Below, in pieces: positions 16,764-26,015 of a DNA stretch of 64,000 nt. The stretch spans positions 7,005,501 to 7,069,500 of the forward strand of contig NZ_CP059997.1 of the NCBI RefSeq assembly GCF_018736145.1. Direction: 5' to 3'. Each line of letters opens with the position of its first letter. Position 1 is the stretch's first letter. The notes under the pieces were generated by a model that saw only the letters and a list, made by a program, of their open reading frames with translations, ran no database searches and was not told the origin of the DNA. Both the position numbers and the translations under genes were made by a program. This DNA comes from Amycolatopsis sp. CA-230715 (GTDB lineage Bacteria; Actinomycetota; Actinomycetes; Mycobacteriales; Pseudonocardiaceae).

Positions 16764-18194
16764 ATGACCGCCACCGGTGGCCGTACGTTGGCCGAGAAGG
16801 TGTGGGACGCGCACGCGGTGCGCCGAGGCGAAGGCGCCGAACCGGACCTGCTCTTCATCGACCTGCACCTGGTGCACGAAGTCACCAGCCCGCAGGCGTT
16901 CGACGGGCTGCGGCTCGCGGGCAGGCCGGTGCGCCGCCCGGATCTGACGATCGCGACCGAGGACCACAACGTGCCAACGGTGGACATCGAGCTCCCGATC
17001 GCCGACCCGGTTTCCCGTACCCAGGTGGACACCCTGCGCCGCAACTGCGACGAGTTCGGCGTCCGGCTCTACCCGATGGGCGACGCGGAACAGGGCATCG
17101 TGCACGTGATCGGGCCGCAGCTCGGCCTGACGCAGCCGGGGATGACCGTGGTGTGCGGCGACAGCCACACCTCGACGCACGGCGCGTTCGGCGCGATGGC
17201 GTTCGGCATCGGCACCTCCGAAGTGGAGCACGTGCTGGCCACCCAGACGCTGCCGCTCCGTCCATTCAAGACGATGTCGATCACGGTCGACGGGACACTT
17301 CGGCCAGGTGTCACGGCGAAGGACATCATCCTCGCGGTGATCGCGAAGATCGGCACCGGCGGCGGGCAGGGCTATGTGCTGGAGTACCGGGGAAGCGCGA
17401 TCGAAGCGCTGTCGATGGAAGCCCGCATGACGGTGTGCAACATGTCGATCGAGGCGGGCGCCCGTGCGGGCATGATCGCCCCCGACGACGTCACGTTCGC
17501 CTACCTGGAAGGCCGTCCGCACGCGCCGAAGGGCGCGGACTGGGACGCCGCGGTGGCCGCGTGGCGCGAACTCCGCACCGACGACGACGCCGAGTTCGAC
17601 GCCGAAGTCCACCTCGACGCCGACGAGCTGACGCCGTTCGTCACGTGGGGCACCAACCCGGGACAGGGCCTGCCGCTGGGCTCCTCGGTGCCGGACCCGG
17701 AGCGGATCCACGACGAGAACGAGCGTTTCGCCGCCGAGAAGGCCCTGTCCTATATGGACCTGAAGCCGGGCACGCCGCTGCGTGAGATCGCCGTGGACAC
17801 CGTTTTCCTCGGCTCGTGCACGAACGGCCGGATCGAGGACCTCCGTGCCGCAGCGGACGTCCTGAAGGGCCACAAGGTGGCTTCCGGGGTCCGGATGCTC
17901 GTGGTGCCCGGCTCGATGCGGGTGCGCAAGGCCGCCGAAGCCGAAGGGCTGGACGAGGTCTTCACCGCGGCAGGCGCCGAATGGCGCCAGGCCGGCTGCT
18001 CGATGTGCCTCGGCATGAACCCGGACCAGCTGGCGCCGGGCGAGCGCAGCGCGTCGACCTCCAACCGCAACTTCGAAGGCAGGCAGGGCAAGGGCGGCCG
18101 GACCCACCTGGTTTCCCCGCTCGTCGCCGCCGCGACCGCCGTGCGCGGCACGCTTTCCTCGCCGGAAGACCTGCTCGCGGGCGCCACCAGCTGA
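16764..18194 (+). CDS. leuC: 3-isopropylmalate dehydratase large subunit
   Basis: ATG 16764 has GGGAGGAG upstream and gives 476 residues. The aconitase-type 4Fe-4S ligands are present as GSCTNGRIEDL and CSMCLGMNPDQL. Substrate-site segments GDSHTSTHGAFGAMAFGIGTSEVEHV and GQGYVLEYRGS are intact. With LeuD it isomerises 2- to 3-isopropylmalate in leucine synthesis. An in-frame extension to 16629 lacks a ribosome binding site and is not used. Confidence 0.97.
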   Translation: MTATGGRTLAEKVWDAHAVRRGEGAEPDLLFIDLHLVHEVTSPQAFDGLRLAGRPVRRPDLTIATEDHNVPTVDIELPIADPVSRTQVDTLRRNCDEFGVRLYPMGDAEQGIVHVIGPQLGLTQPGMTVVCGDSHTSTHGAFGAMAFGIGTSEVEHVLATQTLPLRPFKTMSITVDGTLRPGVTAKDIILAVIAKIGTGGGQGYVLEYRGSAIEALSMEARMTVCNMSIEAGARAGMIAPDDVTFAYLEGRPHAPKGADWDAAVAAWRELRTDDDAEFDAEVHLDADELTPFVTWGTNPGQGLPLGSSVPDPERIHDENERFAAEKALSYMDLKPGTPLREIAVDTVFLGSCTNGRIEDLRAAADVLKGHKVASGVRMLVVPGSMRVRKAAEAEGLDEVFTAAGAEWRQAGCSMCLGMNPDQLAPGERSASTSNRNFEGRQGKGGRTHLVSPLVAAATAVRGTLSSPEDLLAGATS

Positions 18195-18227
18195 GCGAAC
18201 CGGCCCGAACCCGAACGGAGACCCACC

Positions 18228-18818
18228 ATGGAACCCTTCAAGACCCACACCGGCATCGGAGTGCCCCTGCGCAGGTCCAACGTGGACACTGACCAGATCA
18301 TCCCCGCCGTCTACCTCAAGCGCGTGACCCGCACCGGGTTCGAGGACGGCCTATTCGCCGCCTGGCGCGGAGACGAGCAGTTCGTGCTCAACTCCGACGC
18401 GTTCAAGCGGGGCTCGGTCCTGGTCGCTGGACCCGACTTCGGCACCGGATCCTCCCGCGAGCACGCCGTCTGGGCGCTGATGAACTACGGCTTCCGCGTC
18501 GTCATCTCGTCCCGCTTCGCCGACATCTTCCGGGGTAACTCGGGAAAGCAGGGCCTGCTGGCCGCCGAGTGCGAGCAGTCGGACGTTGAGCAGCTCTGGA
18601 AGGTGCTCGAGAACGACCCCGGCGCGGAGGTCTCGGTGGACCTCGAGGCGAAGACCGTACGGGCCAAGGACTTCACCGCGCCCTTCCGGATCGACGACTA
18701 CACCCGCTGGCGGCTCCTCGAAGGGCTGGATGACATCGCTCTCACGTTGCGACACGCGGGGGACATCGACGAGTTCGAGTCGAAGCGCCCGTCCTGGCTG
18801 CCGGTGACCACCGGCTAG
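18228..18818 (+). CDS. leuD: 3-isopropylmalate dehydratase small subunit
   Basis: The protein has 196 residues and its ATG lies 33 nt after leuC. It shows the swivel-domain motifs NVDTDQIIPAVYLKRV near the N-terminus and GPDFGTGSSREHAVWALMNYG. It pairs with LeuC and is almost certainly cotranscribed with it. A dyad follows the stop. Confidence 0.97.
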   Translation: MEPFKTHTGIGVPLRRSNVDTDQIIPAVYLKRVTRTGFEDGLFAAWRGDEQFVLNSDAFKRGSVLVAGPDFGTGSSREHAVWALMNYGFRVVISSRFADIFRGNSGKQGLLAAECEQSDVEQLWKVLENDPGAEVSVDLEAKTVRAKDFTAPFRIDDYTRWRLLEGLDDIALTLRHAGDIDEFESKRPSWLPVTTG

Positions 18819-18830
18819 GGGCACCCGATC

Positions 18831-18869
18831 GGGTACGGATTCCCTGCTCAGCAAGGGAATCCGACCCGG
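18831..18869 (+). terminator. Hairpin after leuD
   Basis: Arms CGGGT-A-CGGATTCCCT and AGGGAATCCG-ACCCG close over the loop GCTCAGCA, giving about 15 bp with one bulge. There is no T-tract, so it may terminate inefficiently or protect the 3' end. Confidence 0.6.
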
Positions 18870-18985
18870 TCGGCGGTCGGTCCGAACCGGCCTCGAACCG
18901 CGTCGTACAGCGCCGAAAAGGGGTCCCGAGGGGGTCCCTCAAGAGGCGGAACAGGGCTTCCGTCAAGGAAAACTTCCGCGCGCCG

Positions 18986-19013
18986 TTTGGAATTTGTGCT
19001 GCATTGGTAATAC
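18986..19013 (+). promoter_or_regulatory. Promoter of hupB
   Basis: TTTGGA (18986-18991) and TAATAC (19008-19013) are separated by 16 bp, a good match to housekeeping sigma hexamers. A start of transcription near 19020 would leave a roughly 50-nt leader ending in the GGAGG site before hupB. Confidence 0.6.
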
Positions 19014-19072
19014 CGTGTGCGCAAGTCGGCCGACGTGGGCCGTGTAGAAGTAGTTCTTCTTGGAGGACTGGA

Positions 19073-19723
19073 ATGGCCAACAAGGCCCAGCTGATCGAGG
19101 CGCTCTCCGAGCGTTTGGGCGACAAGAAGGTTGCGTCCGAAGCTGTCGACGGTCTCGTCGACATCATCATCCGTACGGTCAACAAGGGCGAGAAGGTGAA
19201 CATCACCGGCTTCGGTGTGTTCGAGAAGCGCGCCCGCGCTGCCCGTACCGCTCGTAACCCGCGTACCGGTGAGACGGTGCGGGTGAAGAAGACCAACGTG
19301 CCCGCCTTCCGCGCGGGGACGACCTTCAAGGACGTGGTCAGCGGCACGAAGAAGCTGCCGAAGGCCACCGCCGTGAAGCGGGCGACCGCCACGAGCCGGG
19401 CCACCGGCACCGCGGCCCGCGCCACGACCACCCGCGCCGCGGGGACCAGGGCGACCGCCAGCCGTCCTACCGCAACCCGCAGCACGACGACGCGCACGCG
19501 CGCCACCACGACGCGCGCCACGACGTCCCGTGCCGCCGCGACGAAGGCGGCCCCGAAGGCCGCGGCGAAGCCCGCTGCCAAGACCGCCACCAAGGCGACG
19601 GCCGCGAAGGCGACCGCTGCCAAGAAGACCGCCACCAAGGCGGCTCCGAAGGCCGCGGCGAAGACCGCGACCAAGGCGACCGCGGCGAAGAAGACCACCG
19701 CCGCCGCCAAGAAGAAGAAGTAA
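19073..19723 (+). CDS. hupB: HU-family nucleoid protein with long basic tail
   Basis: ATG 19073 follows TTGGAGGACTGGA and gives 216 residues. Residues 1-90 are a normal HU fold (MANKAQLIEALSERLG, INITGFG-type arm base, RNPRTGE, FRAGTTFKD). The remaining roughly 125 residues are low-complexity and in two zones: an Arg/Thr/Ala zone (about 100-155) and a Lys/Ala zone with PAAKTATKA-like, histone-H1-like repeats (about 155-216). Mycobacterial HupB/Hlp has a comparable tail. It coats and compacts DNA, and tail lysines are known modification sites in mycobacteria. Confidence 0.96.
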   Translation: MANKAQLIEALSERLGDKKVASEAVDGLVDIIIRTVNKGEKVNITGFGVFEKRARAARTARNPRTGETVRVKKTNVPAFRAGTTFKDVVSGTKKLPKATAVKRATATSRATGTAARATTTRAAGTRATASRPTATRSTTTRTRATTTRATTSRAAATKAAPKAAAKPAAKTATKATAAKATAAKKTATKAAPKAAAKTATKATAAKKTTAAAKKKK

Positions 19724-19744
19724 GCTTCTCGAGAGCGACTTCTC

Positions 19745-19777
19745 GGCAGGGCCCCGCGCAGTGCGCGGGGCCCTGCC
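19745..19777 (+). terminator. Intrinsic terminator-like hairpin after hupB
   Basis: A perfect 15-bp stem (19745-19759 with 19763-19777) closes over the 3-nt loop AGT. It is very GC-rich, and only CGCTCGTTC follows instead of a T-run. Confidence 0.8.
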
Positions 19778-19844
19778 GCTCGTTCGGGGGTATGTTGTCG
19801 CCAACCAAGACCGTGGAGACGGACAGGGGGGAGCAGCGCCACAC

Positions 19845-22640
19845 ATGGCAGGCGATATCGAGATCCGCCTTCTGGGGCCGTTCAAGGTCATCGTGTCCGG
19901 CACCCCCGTCGTCATCACCAGCGCGCGCCAACGGGCGCTGCTGGCGACACTGGCGCTCGCCGCGGGCAGGCTCGTGTCGATCGACGCACTCGGCACGCGG
20001 GTGTGGGGAGAGCAGCTGCCGGAACGGGTTCGCGGCAGCCTGCACACCTACGTGATGCGGCTGCGGCGGTTGATCGGGGACCACGCGGTGGTCACCGAAG
20101 CGGAGGGCTACCGGCTCGACATCGACCCCGCGCGCGTGGACGTCCACCGCTTTCTCCGCGTTCTCGAAGAAGCCGCGGGGCAGCAGGCGTCCTCGGTGGA
20201 ACGCGCGATGCTCGGCGAGGCATTGGCGTTGTGGGCGGGCACGCCATTGGAATCGGTGCCTTCGCCGGTACTGGCCGACGAATGGACGCCGTTGCTCGTG
20301 GAACGGTTTCTCGTCGCCGTCGAACGGCGAATCGATCTCGACACCGGGGTCGTCGCCGACGCCGATCTGGTGCGCGAGCTGACCGAGCTGACCGGCAGGC
20401 ACCCGTTGCGGGAATCCCTGTGGGAGCGGCTGATCAGGGCGCTCGCGCGCGCGGGCCGCGGCACCGAGGCGCTCGCGCGGTACGCGAAGCTGCGAGAGCT
20501 GCTCCTCGACGAGCTCGGCGTGGAACCGGGTCCGCGGCTGCGCGGGCTCCACCTGGAATTGCTGACCAGCGACGAAGAACCGGCACGCGAGCCGATCCGG
20601 TCGCGCCCGCAGCAGCTCCCGTACGACATCCCGCGGTTCACCGGGCGGCAGGCCGAACTCGCCGAGCTGGACCGGTTTCTGGCCAACCACACCGGTGACT
20701 CCACCGCGATCGCGGTGATCGAAGGGACCGCGGGCGTCGGCAAGACCTCGCTCGCGGTGCACTGGGCGCACGCGGTGCGGGGCCGGTTCCCCGACGGGCA
20801 GCTCTTCCTCGACCTCCGCGGGCATTCCGACCGGATCCCGCTGCAGCCGGACGCGGCGCTGGGCACTCTGCTGCGCGCGGTCGGCGTGTCCGCCGACTCC
20901 ATTCCCTCCACTGTGGAGGAACGCTCGGCGATGCTGCGCACGAGGCTGTCGCACACCAGGATGCTCCTGCTGCTCGACAACGCGCACGACGCGAGCCAGG
21001 TCCGCCCGCTGCTGCCGGGTTCCGGCAACCTCGTGGTGGTCACGACGAGGAGCCAGTTGCGCGGCCTGGTGGCGCGCGAGGGCGCGCACCGGCTGAGCCT
21101 GCACTCGTTCGACCGCACCGAGGCGAACGCGTTGCTGGCGAGCAGTGTTGGCCGCGGCAGGCTCGCCGCCGAACCCGACGCCGCCGCCGCGCTCACCGAG
21201 CTGTGCGGCAGGCTGCCGCTCGCGCTCGCCCTTGCCGGGGAACGGGTCTCGCGCTTCTCCGAGATGTCGATCTCGGCGGTGGTGGACGAACTGCGCGAGC
21301 AACGGCTCGACGTGCTCCGCGACCCGCACGACGACGGCACCGATCTCCGCGCCGCGTTCTCGTGGTCCTACAAGGCATTGCGGCCCGGCGCGGCGAAGAT
21401 GTTCCGGCTGCTGGGGAACTACCCCGGGGTGGACATCGGGCCCGCCGCTGCGGCCGCGCTCTACGGCACCACGGTCACCGAAGCGCGCTCGCTGCTCGAC
21501 CAGCTCGCCGCGGCGCACCTGTTGAACCAGCCGAGGCCGCGCCGCTACCAGTTCCACGATCTGCTGCGGGTCTACGCGGCGGAACTCGGCGAGCGCGGAG
21601 ACGCGGCGCAGGATCGCCGCGAGGCGTTCGGCAGGCTCGCCGACTGGTACTTCGCGGTGGTCGCCGAAGCGACGAAGTGGGTGCGCGTCGATCTGGTGAC
21701 CGAGGACATCGAGGTGCCGCCGATGCCGGAGCCGAAGGTCGAGTTCGCCGATCTTTCCGAAGCCGTCGCGTGGTACGCCGACGAGCGCGCGTCGCTCGTG
21801 GCGATGGTGGGCACGTTCGCCGATCTCGGCTGGGCAGCGCGGACCTGGCAGCTCGCCTGGCTGCTGCGCGGGTTCTTCGCACAGCGGCACGACCAGGACG
21901 ACTGGATGGAGACCGCGCGGCTGGCCGTCGAAGTGACCGCGACGGGCAGCGATCCCTTGGCGCGCCAGTACGCGGCGATGAACCTCGGCACGGTGTACCT
22001 GGTGAGTTCGCGCATCGAGGACGGCATGCGCGCGCTCGACGACGGCCTGCGCGCTTCCGGTGAGATGGGCGGGAGCGCGCTCACGGCGGGGATACTGAGC
22101 AACATCGCGGGCGCCTACTACCTCCGCAAGGAATACGAACAGGCGCGGCTCTACGGCTGGCGCGCGCTGGACAGCGCGCGCCGTCGCGGGCAGGCGAACT
22201 ACGTGGCGCACGCGTCGGTGAACCTCAGCGCGAGCTGCATCGGGCTGGGCAGGCACGAAGAGGCCGCGGGGCACGCACGGGTCGCGCACGAGGCGTTCAA
22301 CGAGATGAACGACCTCTACCATTCGGCGCTCGCGCTCGGGAACCTCGCGGAAGCCTTGTACGGCACCGGTGATCTCGCCGCCGCGGAGGAGCACGGGCTG
22401 CGCTGCCTCGCGCGGATGCGGGACCTCGGCGCCGACTACGGCGCGGCGGACGTGCTCATCACGCTCGGCCGCGTGATGAGCACGTCCGGCAGATCCGGCG
22501 CCGCTCGCGCGTTCTGGCGCGAGGCGCTGGAAACGTGCCAGGCGCTGAAGGACCCGCGTGCGGCGGAAATCCAGGCGCTGCTCGACTCGCTTCCGGCGGA
22601 TCCAGCGGATGCAACCCGCGCGGATGCGCCGCACCCCTAG
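19845..22640 (+). CDS. AfsR-type SARP regulator with NB-ARC and TPR domains
   Basis: ATG 19845, behind GGGGGGAG, gives 931 residues. Residues 1-95 are an OmpR-like winged helix (IEIRLLGPFKVIV, GSLHTYVMRLRRLIG) and about 100-250 the bacterial transcriptional activation domain. An NB-ARC ATPase starts with the P-loop GTAGVGKTS near residue 295 and includes LLLLDNAHDASQV. Residues about 640-920 are TPR-like (NLGTVYLVSSRIEDGMRALDDG, NLAEALYGTGDLAAAEEHGL). This is the AfsR layout of signal-dependent activators of secondary metabolism. No biosynthetic cluster lies beside it, so its targets are unknown. Confidence 0.92.
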   Translation: MAGDIEIRLLGPFKVIVSGTPVVITSARQRALLATLALAAGRLVSIDALGTRVWGEQLPERVRGSLHTYVMRLRRLIGDHAVVTEAEGYRLDIDPARVDVHRFLRVLEEAAGQQASSVERAMLGEALALWAGTPLESVPSPVLADEWTPLLVERFLVAVERRIDLDTGVVADADLVRELTELTGRHPLRESLWERLIRALARAGRGTEALARYAKLRELLLDELGVEPGPRLRGLHLELLTSDEEPAREPIRSRPQQLPYDIPRFTGRQAELAELDRFLANHTGDSTAIAVIEGTAGVGKTSLAVHWAHAVRGRFPDGQLFLDLRGHSDRIPLQPDAALGTLLRAVGVSADSIPSTVEERSAMLRTRLSHTRMLLLLDNAHDASQVRPLLPGSGNLVVVTTRSQLRGLVAREGAHRLSLHSFDRTEANALLASSVGRGRLAAEPDAAAALTELCGRLPLALALAGERVSRFSEMSISAVVDELREQRLDVLRDPHDDGTDLRAAFSWSYKALRPGAAKMFRLLGNYPGVDIGPAAAAALYGTTVTEARSLLDQLAAAHLLNQPRPRRYQFHDLLRVYAAELGERGDAAQDRREAFGRLADWYFAVVAEATKWVRVDLVTEDIEVPPMPEPKVEFADLSEAVAWYADERASLVAMVGTFADLGWAARTWQLAWLLRGFFAQRHDQDDWMETARLAVEVTATGSDPLARQYAAMNLGTVYLVSSRIEDGMRALDDGLRASGEMGGSALTAGILSNIAGAYYLRKEYEQARLYGWRALDSARRRGQANYVAHASVNLSASCIGLGRHEEAAGHARVAHEAFNEMNDLYHSALALGNLAEALYGTGDLAAAEEHGLRCLARMRDLGADYGAADVLITLGRVMSTSGRSGAARAFWREALETCQALKDPRAAEIQALLDSLPADPADATRADAPHP

Positions 22641-22655
22641 ACCGGCGCATCCGCG
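22619..22655 (+). terminator. Dyad spanning the stop codon of the SARP gene
   Basis: A 13-bp perfect stem (22619-22631 with 22643-22655) has the TAG stop in its loop. It could pause or end transcription and slow the terminating ribosome. There is no T-tract. Confidence 0.5.
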
Positions 22656-22776
22656 ACGGAGCGGTTGCGGGGTCCAGTACACCAGCCTGGGCTGTCAGCC
22701 TGCTGTCATCAAATGAGCGGGCATCCCGGCAAATCGGGCGGGCACTGCACGGTCGGTAATGGATTACGCGCGGTCC

Positions 22777-22793
22777 GTTGAACCGTGTTCAAC
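22777..22793. repeat. Palindrome GTTGAAC-CGT-GTTCAAC at the mutT1 stop
   Basis: It has perfect 7-bp arms around 3 nt and covers the mutT1 stop codon (22789-22791), between the convergent SARP and mutT1 genes. It resembles an SOS box but has a 3-nt instead of a 4-nt core and lies at a 3' end, so a terminator-like role is more likely. Confidence 0.5.
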
Positions 22794-23745
22794 CACGGGC
22801 CGATTTCGGGGCGGGAAGCGCGCTCGGGAAGTACGTCGCCGCCACCAGACGGGCCCCGTCCGGGCCCGAGGCGGGCAGGAACGACAGCAGCCACACCGAG
22901 CCCTTCTTGCTCGCCACCGAACCGCCGTGCGCGGTCGGCAGCGTCACCCCGTCGCGGTCGGCGAGCGCGGCCACCACGTCCGGGATGACCCCGCCCTGGC
23001 TGGAGACGACCGGCACCCCGCCCTTGCCGACGATCAGCAGCAGCCTGGCCAGCCCCGCCGACGGATCCTGCCAGTACCCCTCTTCGGACAGCAGCGGCTC
23101 GTGCTCGATCTCGGTGCCGAGATCGTCCGCGACGCCCTGGACCGTCTGCACGCACCGCAGCCTCGGCGCCGAGTACACGAGGTCCGGTCCGAACGCCTTC
23201 GCCAGCTCGCGCACGCCGGCGGCCTGCCGCAGCCCGGCGTCCGACAGCGGGCGGAGATCGTCGTCGCCGCGCCACTCGTCGCGCTTGCCCGCCTTCGCGT
23301 GCCGCACCAGCAGCAGCGTGGTCAGCTCGGGCGGCAGGGTGCCGAAGGTGCGCAGGACGTCGATGTCGGTCGCGCGCGTCAGCACGGTTTCCGCCTGCTC
23401 CGGCGAAAGCCAGCGCAGCGCGTCGACCTCTTCGTTCAGTTCGAACTCGCCGCCGCGCGCCTCGGCGCTGAAGTAGTCGACGACCTTCGGCGCGGTCTTG
23501 CCGTCCTTCGCGGGCACCTCGTAGCGCACCGCGCCGAGGTGGCGGCCGAGCACCGCGTCGAACCCGGTCTCTTCCTTGACTTCGCGCACGGCGGCCGTCG
23601 GCACCGTTTCGCCGTCGTCGAGCTTGCCCTTGGGCAGGGACCAGTCGTCGTACCGCGGCCGGTGCACCACCGCCACTTCGACGTCCCCGGTCTCCCGCCG
23701 CCGCCACAGCACGGCACCGGACGCGTGGATTTCGGGATGGCTCAT
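22789..23745 (-). CDS. mutT1: Nudix hydrolase fused to a histidine phosphatase (MutT1 type)
   Basis: ATG 23745 overlaps the ppk stop as ATGA and gives 318 residues. The nudix box is complete at residues 40-62 (G-x5-E-x7-REVKEETG-F). A SixA-like histidine phosphatase domain starts with LLLVRHAKAG (His149 is the likely phosphorylated residue) and continues with RPLSDAGLRQA and SAPRLRCVQT. M. tuberculosis MutT1 (Rv2985), at the same place beside ppk, has this two-domain layout and removes 8-oxo-dGTP and diadenosine polyphosphates. The upstream open frame to 24480 is a shadow of ppk. Confidence 0.93.
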   Translation of the reverse strand: MSHPEIHASGAVLWRRRETGDVEVAVVHRPRYDDWSLPKGKLDDGETVPTAAVREVKEETGFDAVLGRHLGAVRYEVPAKDGKTAPKVVDYFSAEARGGEFELNEEVDALRWLSPEQAETVLTRATDIDVLRTFGTLPPELTTLLLVRHAKAGKRDEWRGDDDLRPLSDAGLRQAAGVRELAKAFGPDLVYSAPRLRCVQTVQGVADDLGTEIEHEPLLSEEGYWQDPSAGLARLLLIVGKGGVPVVSSQGGVIPDVVAALADRDGVTLPTAHGGSVASKKGSVWLLSFLPASGPDGARLVAATYFPSALPAPKSARG

Positions 23746-25958
23746 CCGGTCGCACCGTGCTTCTCGATGAGTTCGGCCTGATGGTCGCGCACCTTGGAAC
23801 CGTCGGACGGCGACGGCGCCCATTCGCCGGTGGAGGTCAGCACCCAGCACCGGGTCACCGGGTCGAGCGCGGAGTCCAGCACGTGGTCGAGCTGCGCGGT
23901 CAGCTTCGGGTCCTTCACGCGCACCATCGCCTCGATTCTGCGGTCGAGGTTGCGGTGCATCATGTCGGCGCTGCCGATCCAGTACGAGCCGCCGCCCGCG
24001 AAGTGGAAGATCCGCGAGTGCTCCAGGAAGCGCCCGAGTATCGAGCGCACCACGATGTTCTCGCTCAGCCCCGGCACGCCCGGTTTCAGCGCGCAGATCC
24101 CGCGCACCACGACCTCGACTGGCACGCCCGCCATCGACGCGTGGTAGAGCGCGTCGATGATCTGCTCGTCGACGAGCGAATTGCACTTGAGCCGGATCCC
24201 CGCAGGGCGCCCCGCCTTCGCGTGCTCGATCTCTTCGGCGACCATGCCGAGGATTCCGCGGCGGATCCCGTGCGGCGAAGTGAGGATGTTGCGGTAGGCG
24301 TCCTGGCGCGAATAACCGGTGAGCACGTTGAACAGATCGGTCAGGTCCGCGCCGATCGTCGGGTCCGCGGTGAGCAGGCCGACATCCTCGTACAGGCGCG
24401 CGGTCTTCGGGTTGTAGTTGCCCGTGCCGATGTGGCAGTAGCGCCGGATCGTCGAACCCTCCTGGCGCACCACCATGCACACCTTGCAGTGCGTCTTCAA
24501 CCCGACGAGGCCGTAGACGACGTGCACGCCAGCGCGTTCCAGCGTCCGCGCCCAGGTGATGTTGGCCTGCTCGTCGAAGCGCGCCTTGATCTCGACGAGC
24601 GCGACGACCTGCTTGCCCGCTTCCGCCGCGTCGATCAGCGCGTCCACGATGGGCGAGTCGCCGGAGGTGCGGTACAGCGTCTGCTTGATCGCCAGCACCT
24701 TGTCGTCGTGCGCGGCCTGCTCGATGAACCGCTGCACGCTCGTGGAGAACGAGTCGTACGGGTGGTGCACCAGCACGTCGCCGCCGTCGCGCAGCGTGCC
24801 GAACACGCTCTTCGGCGTTTCCCGTTCGCCGAACGCCGGGTGGGTCGCGGGCACGAACGACGGGTACTTCAGCTCCTTGCGGTCCACACTGGACAGCTGC
24901 ATGAGGCAGGTGAGGTCCAGCAGGCCCGGCACCTCGACCACGTCGTGCGGATCCACCTCCAGCTCGCGCAGCAGCAGTTCCAGCATGTGCTCGCTCATGT
25001 CCTGCGCGACTTCGAGCCGCACCGGCGGGCCGAACCTGCGCTGCGCCAGTTCGCGTTCGAGCGCTTGCAGGAGGTCCTCGTCGCGGTCCTCTTCGACCTC
25101 GAAGTCGGCGTTCCTGGTCACCCGGAACACGTGGTGCTCGGTGACCTCCATCCCGGTGAACAGCTCGCCGAGGTGCGCCGAGATCAGGTCCTCCAGCGGC
25201 AGGAAGGTCGCTTCGCGCGCGCCGCGCTGCTGCTCGATGCGGATGAGCCTCGGCACGTTGTTGGGCACCTTGACCCTGGCGAACCGCTCGGTGCCCGCGT
25301 CCGGGTCCCGCACCGTGACGGCGAGGTTGAGCGAGAGGCCGGAGATGTAGGGGAACGGGTGCGCCGGGTCGACCGCGAGCGGGGTCAGCACCGGGAAGAT
25401 CTGGTCGCTGAAGTAGTTCGACAGGCGCAGGCGCTCACCGTCGTCGAGGTCGGTCCAGCTGACGATCCGGATGTCCTCGTCGGCCATGGCGTTGCGGAGC
25501 CCGCCTTCGAACGCCTCGGTGTGCCGCTCCACCAGGTCCTGGTTGCGCTTGGCGATGTAGGCCAGCTGCTCGCGCGGGGTCATCCCGTCGGCGCTGCGCA
25601 CGGAGAGCCCGGTCTCGTCGCGGCGTTTGAGCCCCGCCACCCGCACCATGTAGAACTCGTCCAAATTGGACGCGAAGATGGCGAGGAACTTGGCCCGCTC
25701 GAGCAGGGGGAGCGAGGTGTCCTCGGCGAGGGCGAGCACGCGCGCGTTGAAGTCCTGCCACGACAGCTCCCGGTTGAAGTACCGGTCGTCGGGCAGGTCG
25801 GTCATCGGCGCGACCGTCGCGGGGGTGACCGCGGGCGGTGCGGACGGGACCGCGTGGATCTCCTGGACGCGGCCCACTTCCGTCGCTCGCCCGCCCGGAA
25901 CGTCGCGTTGCCTGACCGGTGGGGGGTTCGCGCTCTGCTCGTCGTTCACAGTGGGCAT
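23742..25958 (-). CDS. ppk: Polyphosphate kinase
   Basis: The protein has 738 residues from ATG 25958. After a poorly conserved 50-residue start come the PPK N domain (RYFNRELSWQDFNARVLALA, AIFASNLDEFYMVRVAGLK), the catalytic domains with IKQTLYRTSGDSPIV, and the autophosphorylated His near residue 509 within RRYCHIGTGNYNPKTARLY. It reversibly makes polyphosphate from ATP. It is transcribed with mutT1 (4-nt overlap), as in mycobacteria. Confidence 0.97.
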   Translation of the reverse strand: MPTVNDEQSANPPPVRQRDVPGGRATEVGRVQEIHAVPSAPPAVTPATVAPMTDLPDDRYFNRELSWQDFNARVLALAEDTSLPLLERAKFLAIFASNLDEFYMVRVAGLKRRDETGLSVRSADGMTPREQLAYIAKRNQDLVERHTEAFEGGLRNAMADEDIRIVSWTDLDDGERLRLSNYFSDQIFPVLTPLAVDPAHPFPYISGLSLNLAVTVRDPDAGTERFARVKVPNNVPRLIRIEQQRGAREATFLPLEDLISAHLGELFTGMEVTEHHVFRVTRNADFEVEEDRDEDLLQALERELAQRRFGPPVRLEVAQDMSEHMLELLLRELEVDPHDVVEVPGLLDLTCLMQLSSVDRKELKYPSFVPATHPAFGERETPKSVFGTLRDGGDVLVHHPYDSFSTSVQRFIEQAAHDDKVLAIKQTLYRTSGDSPIVDALIDAAEAGKQVVALVEIKARFDEQANITWARTLERAGVHVVYGLVGLKTHCKVCMVVRQEGSTIRRYCHIGTGNYNPKTARLYEDVGLLTADPTIGADLTDLFNVLTGYSRQDAYRNILTSPHGIRRGILGMVAEEIEHAKAGRPAGIRLKCNSLVDEQIIDALYHASMAGVPVEVVVRGICALKPGVPGLSENIVVRSILGRFLEHSRIFHFAGGGSYWIGSADMMHRNLDRRIEAMVRVKDPKLTAQLDHVLDSALDPVTRCWVLTSTGEWAPSPSDGSKVRDHQAELIEKHGATG

Positions 25959-26015
25959 TGTTCCGTACTCGGCGCCCGGATGCCCGTACCGAGATTCGAC
26001 GGGTCGGTGAACTTC

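Noticed and set aside
22777..22793. LexA/SOS box
   Set aside because: GAAC-N3-GTTC has the wrong core length and it lies at the 3' end of mutT1 between convergent genes, not at a promoter.
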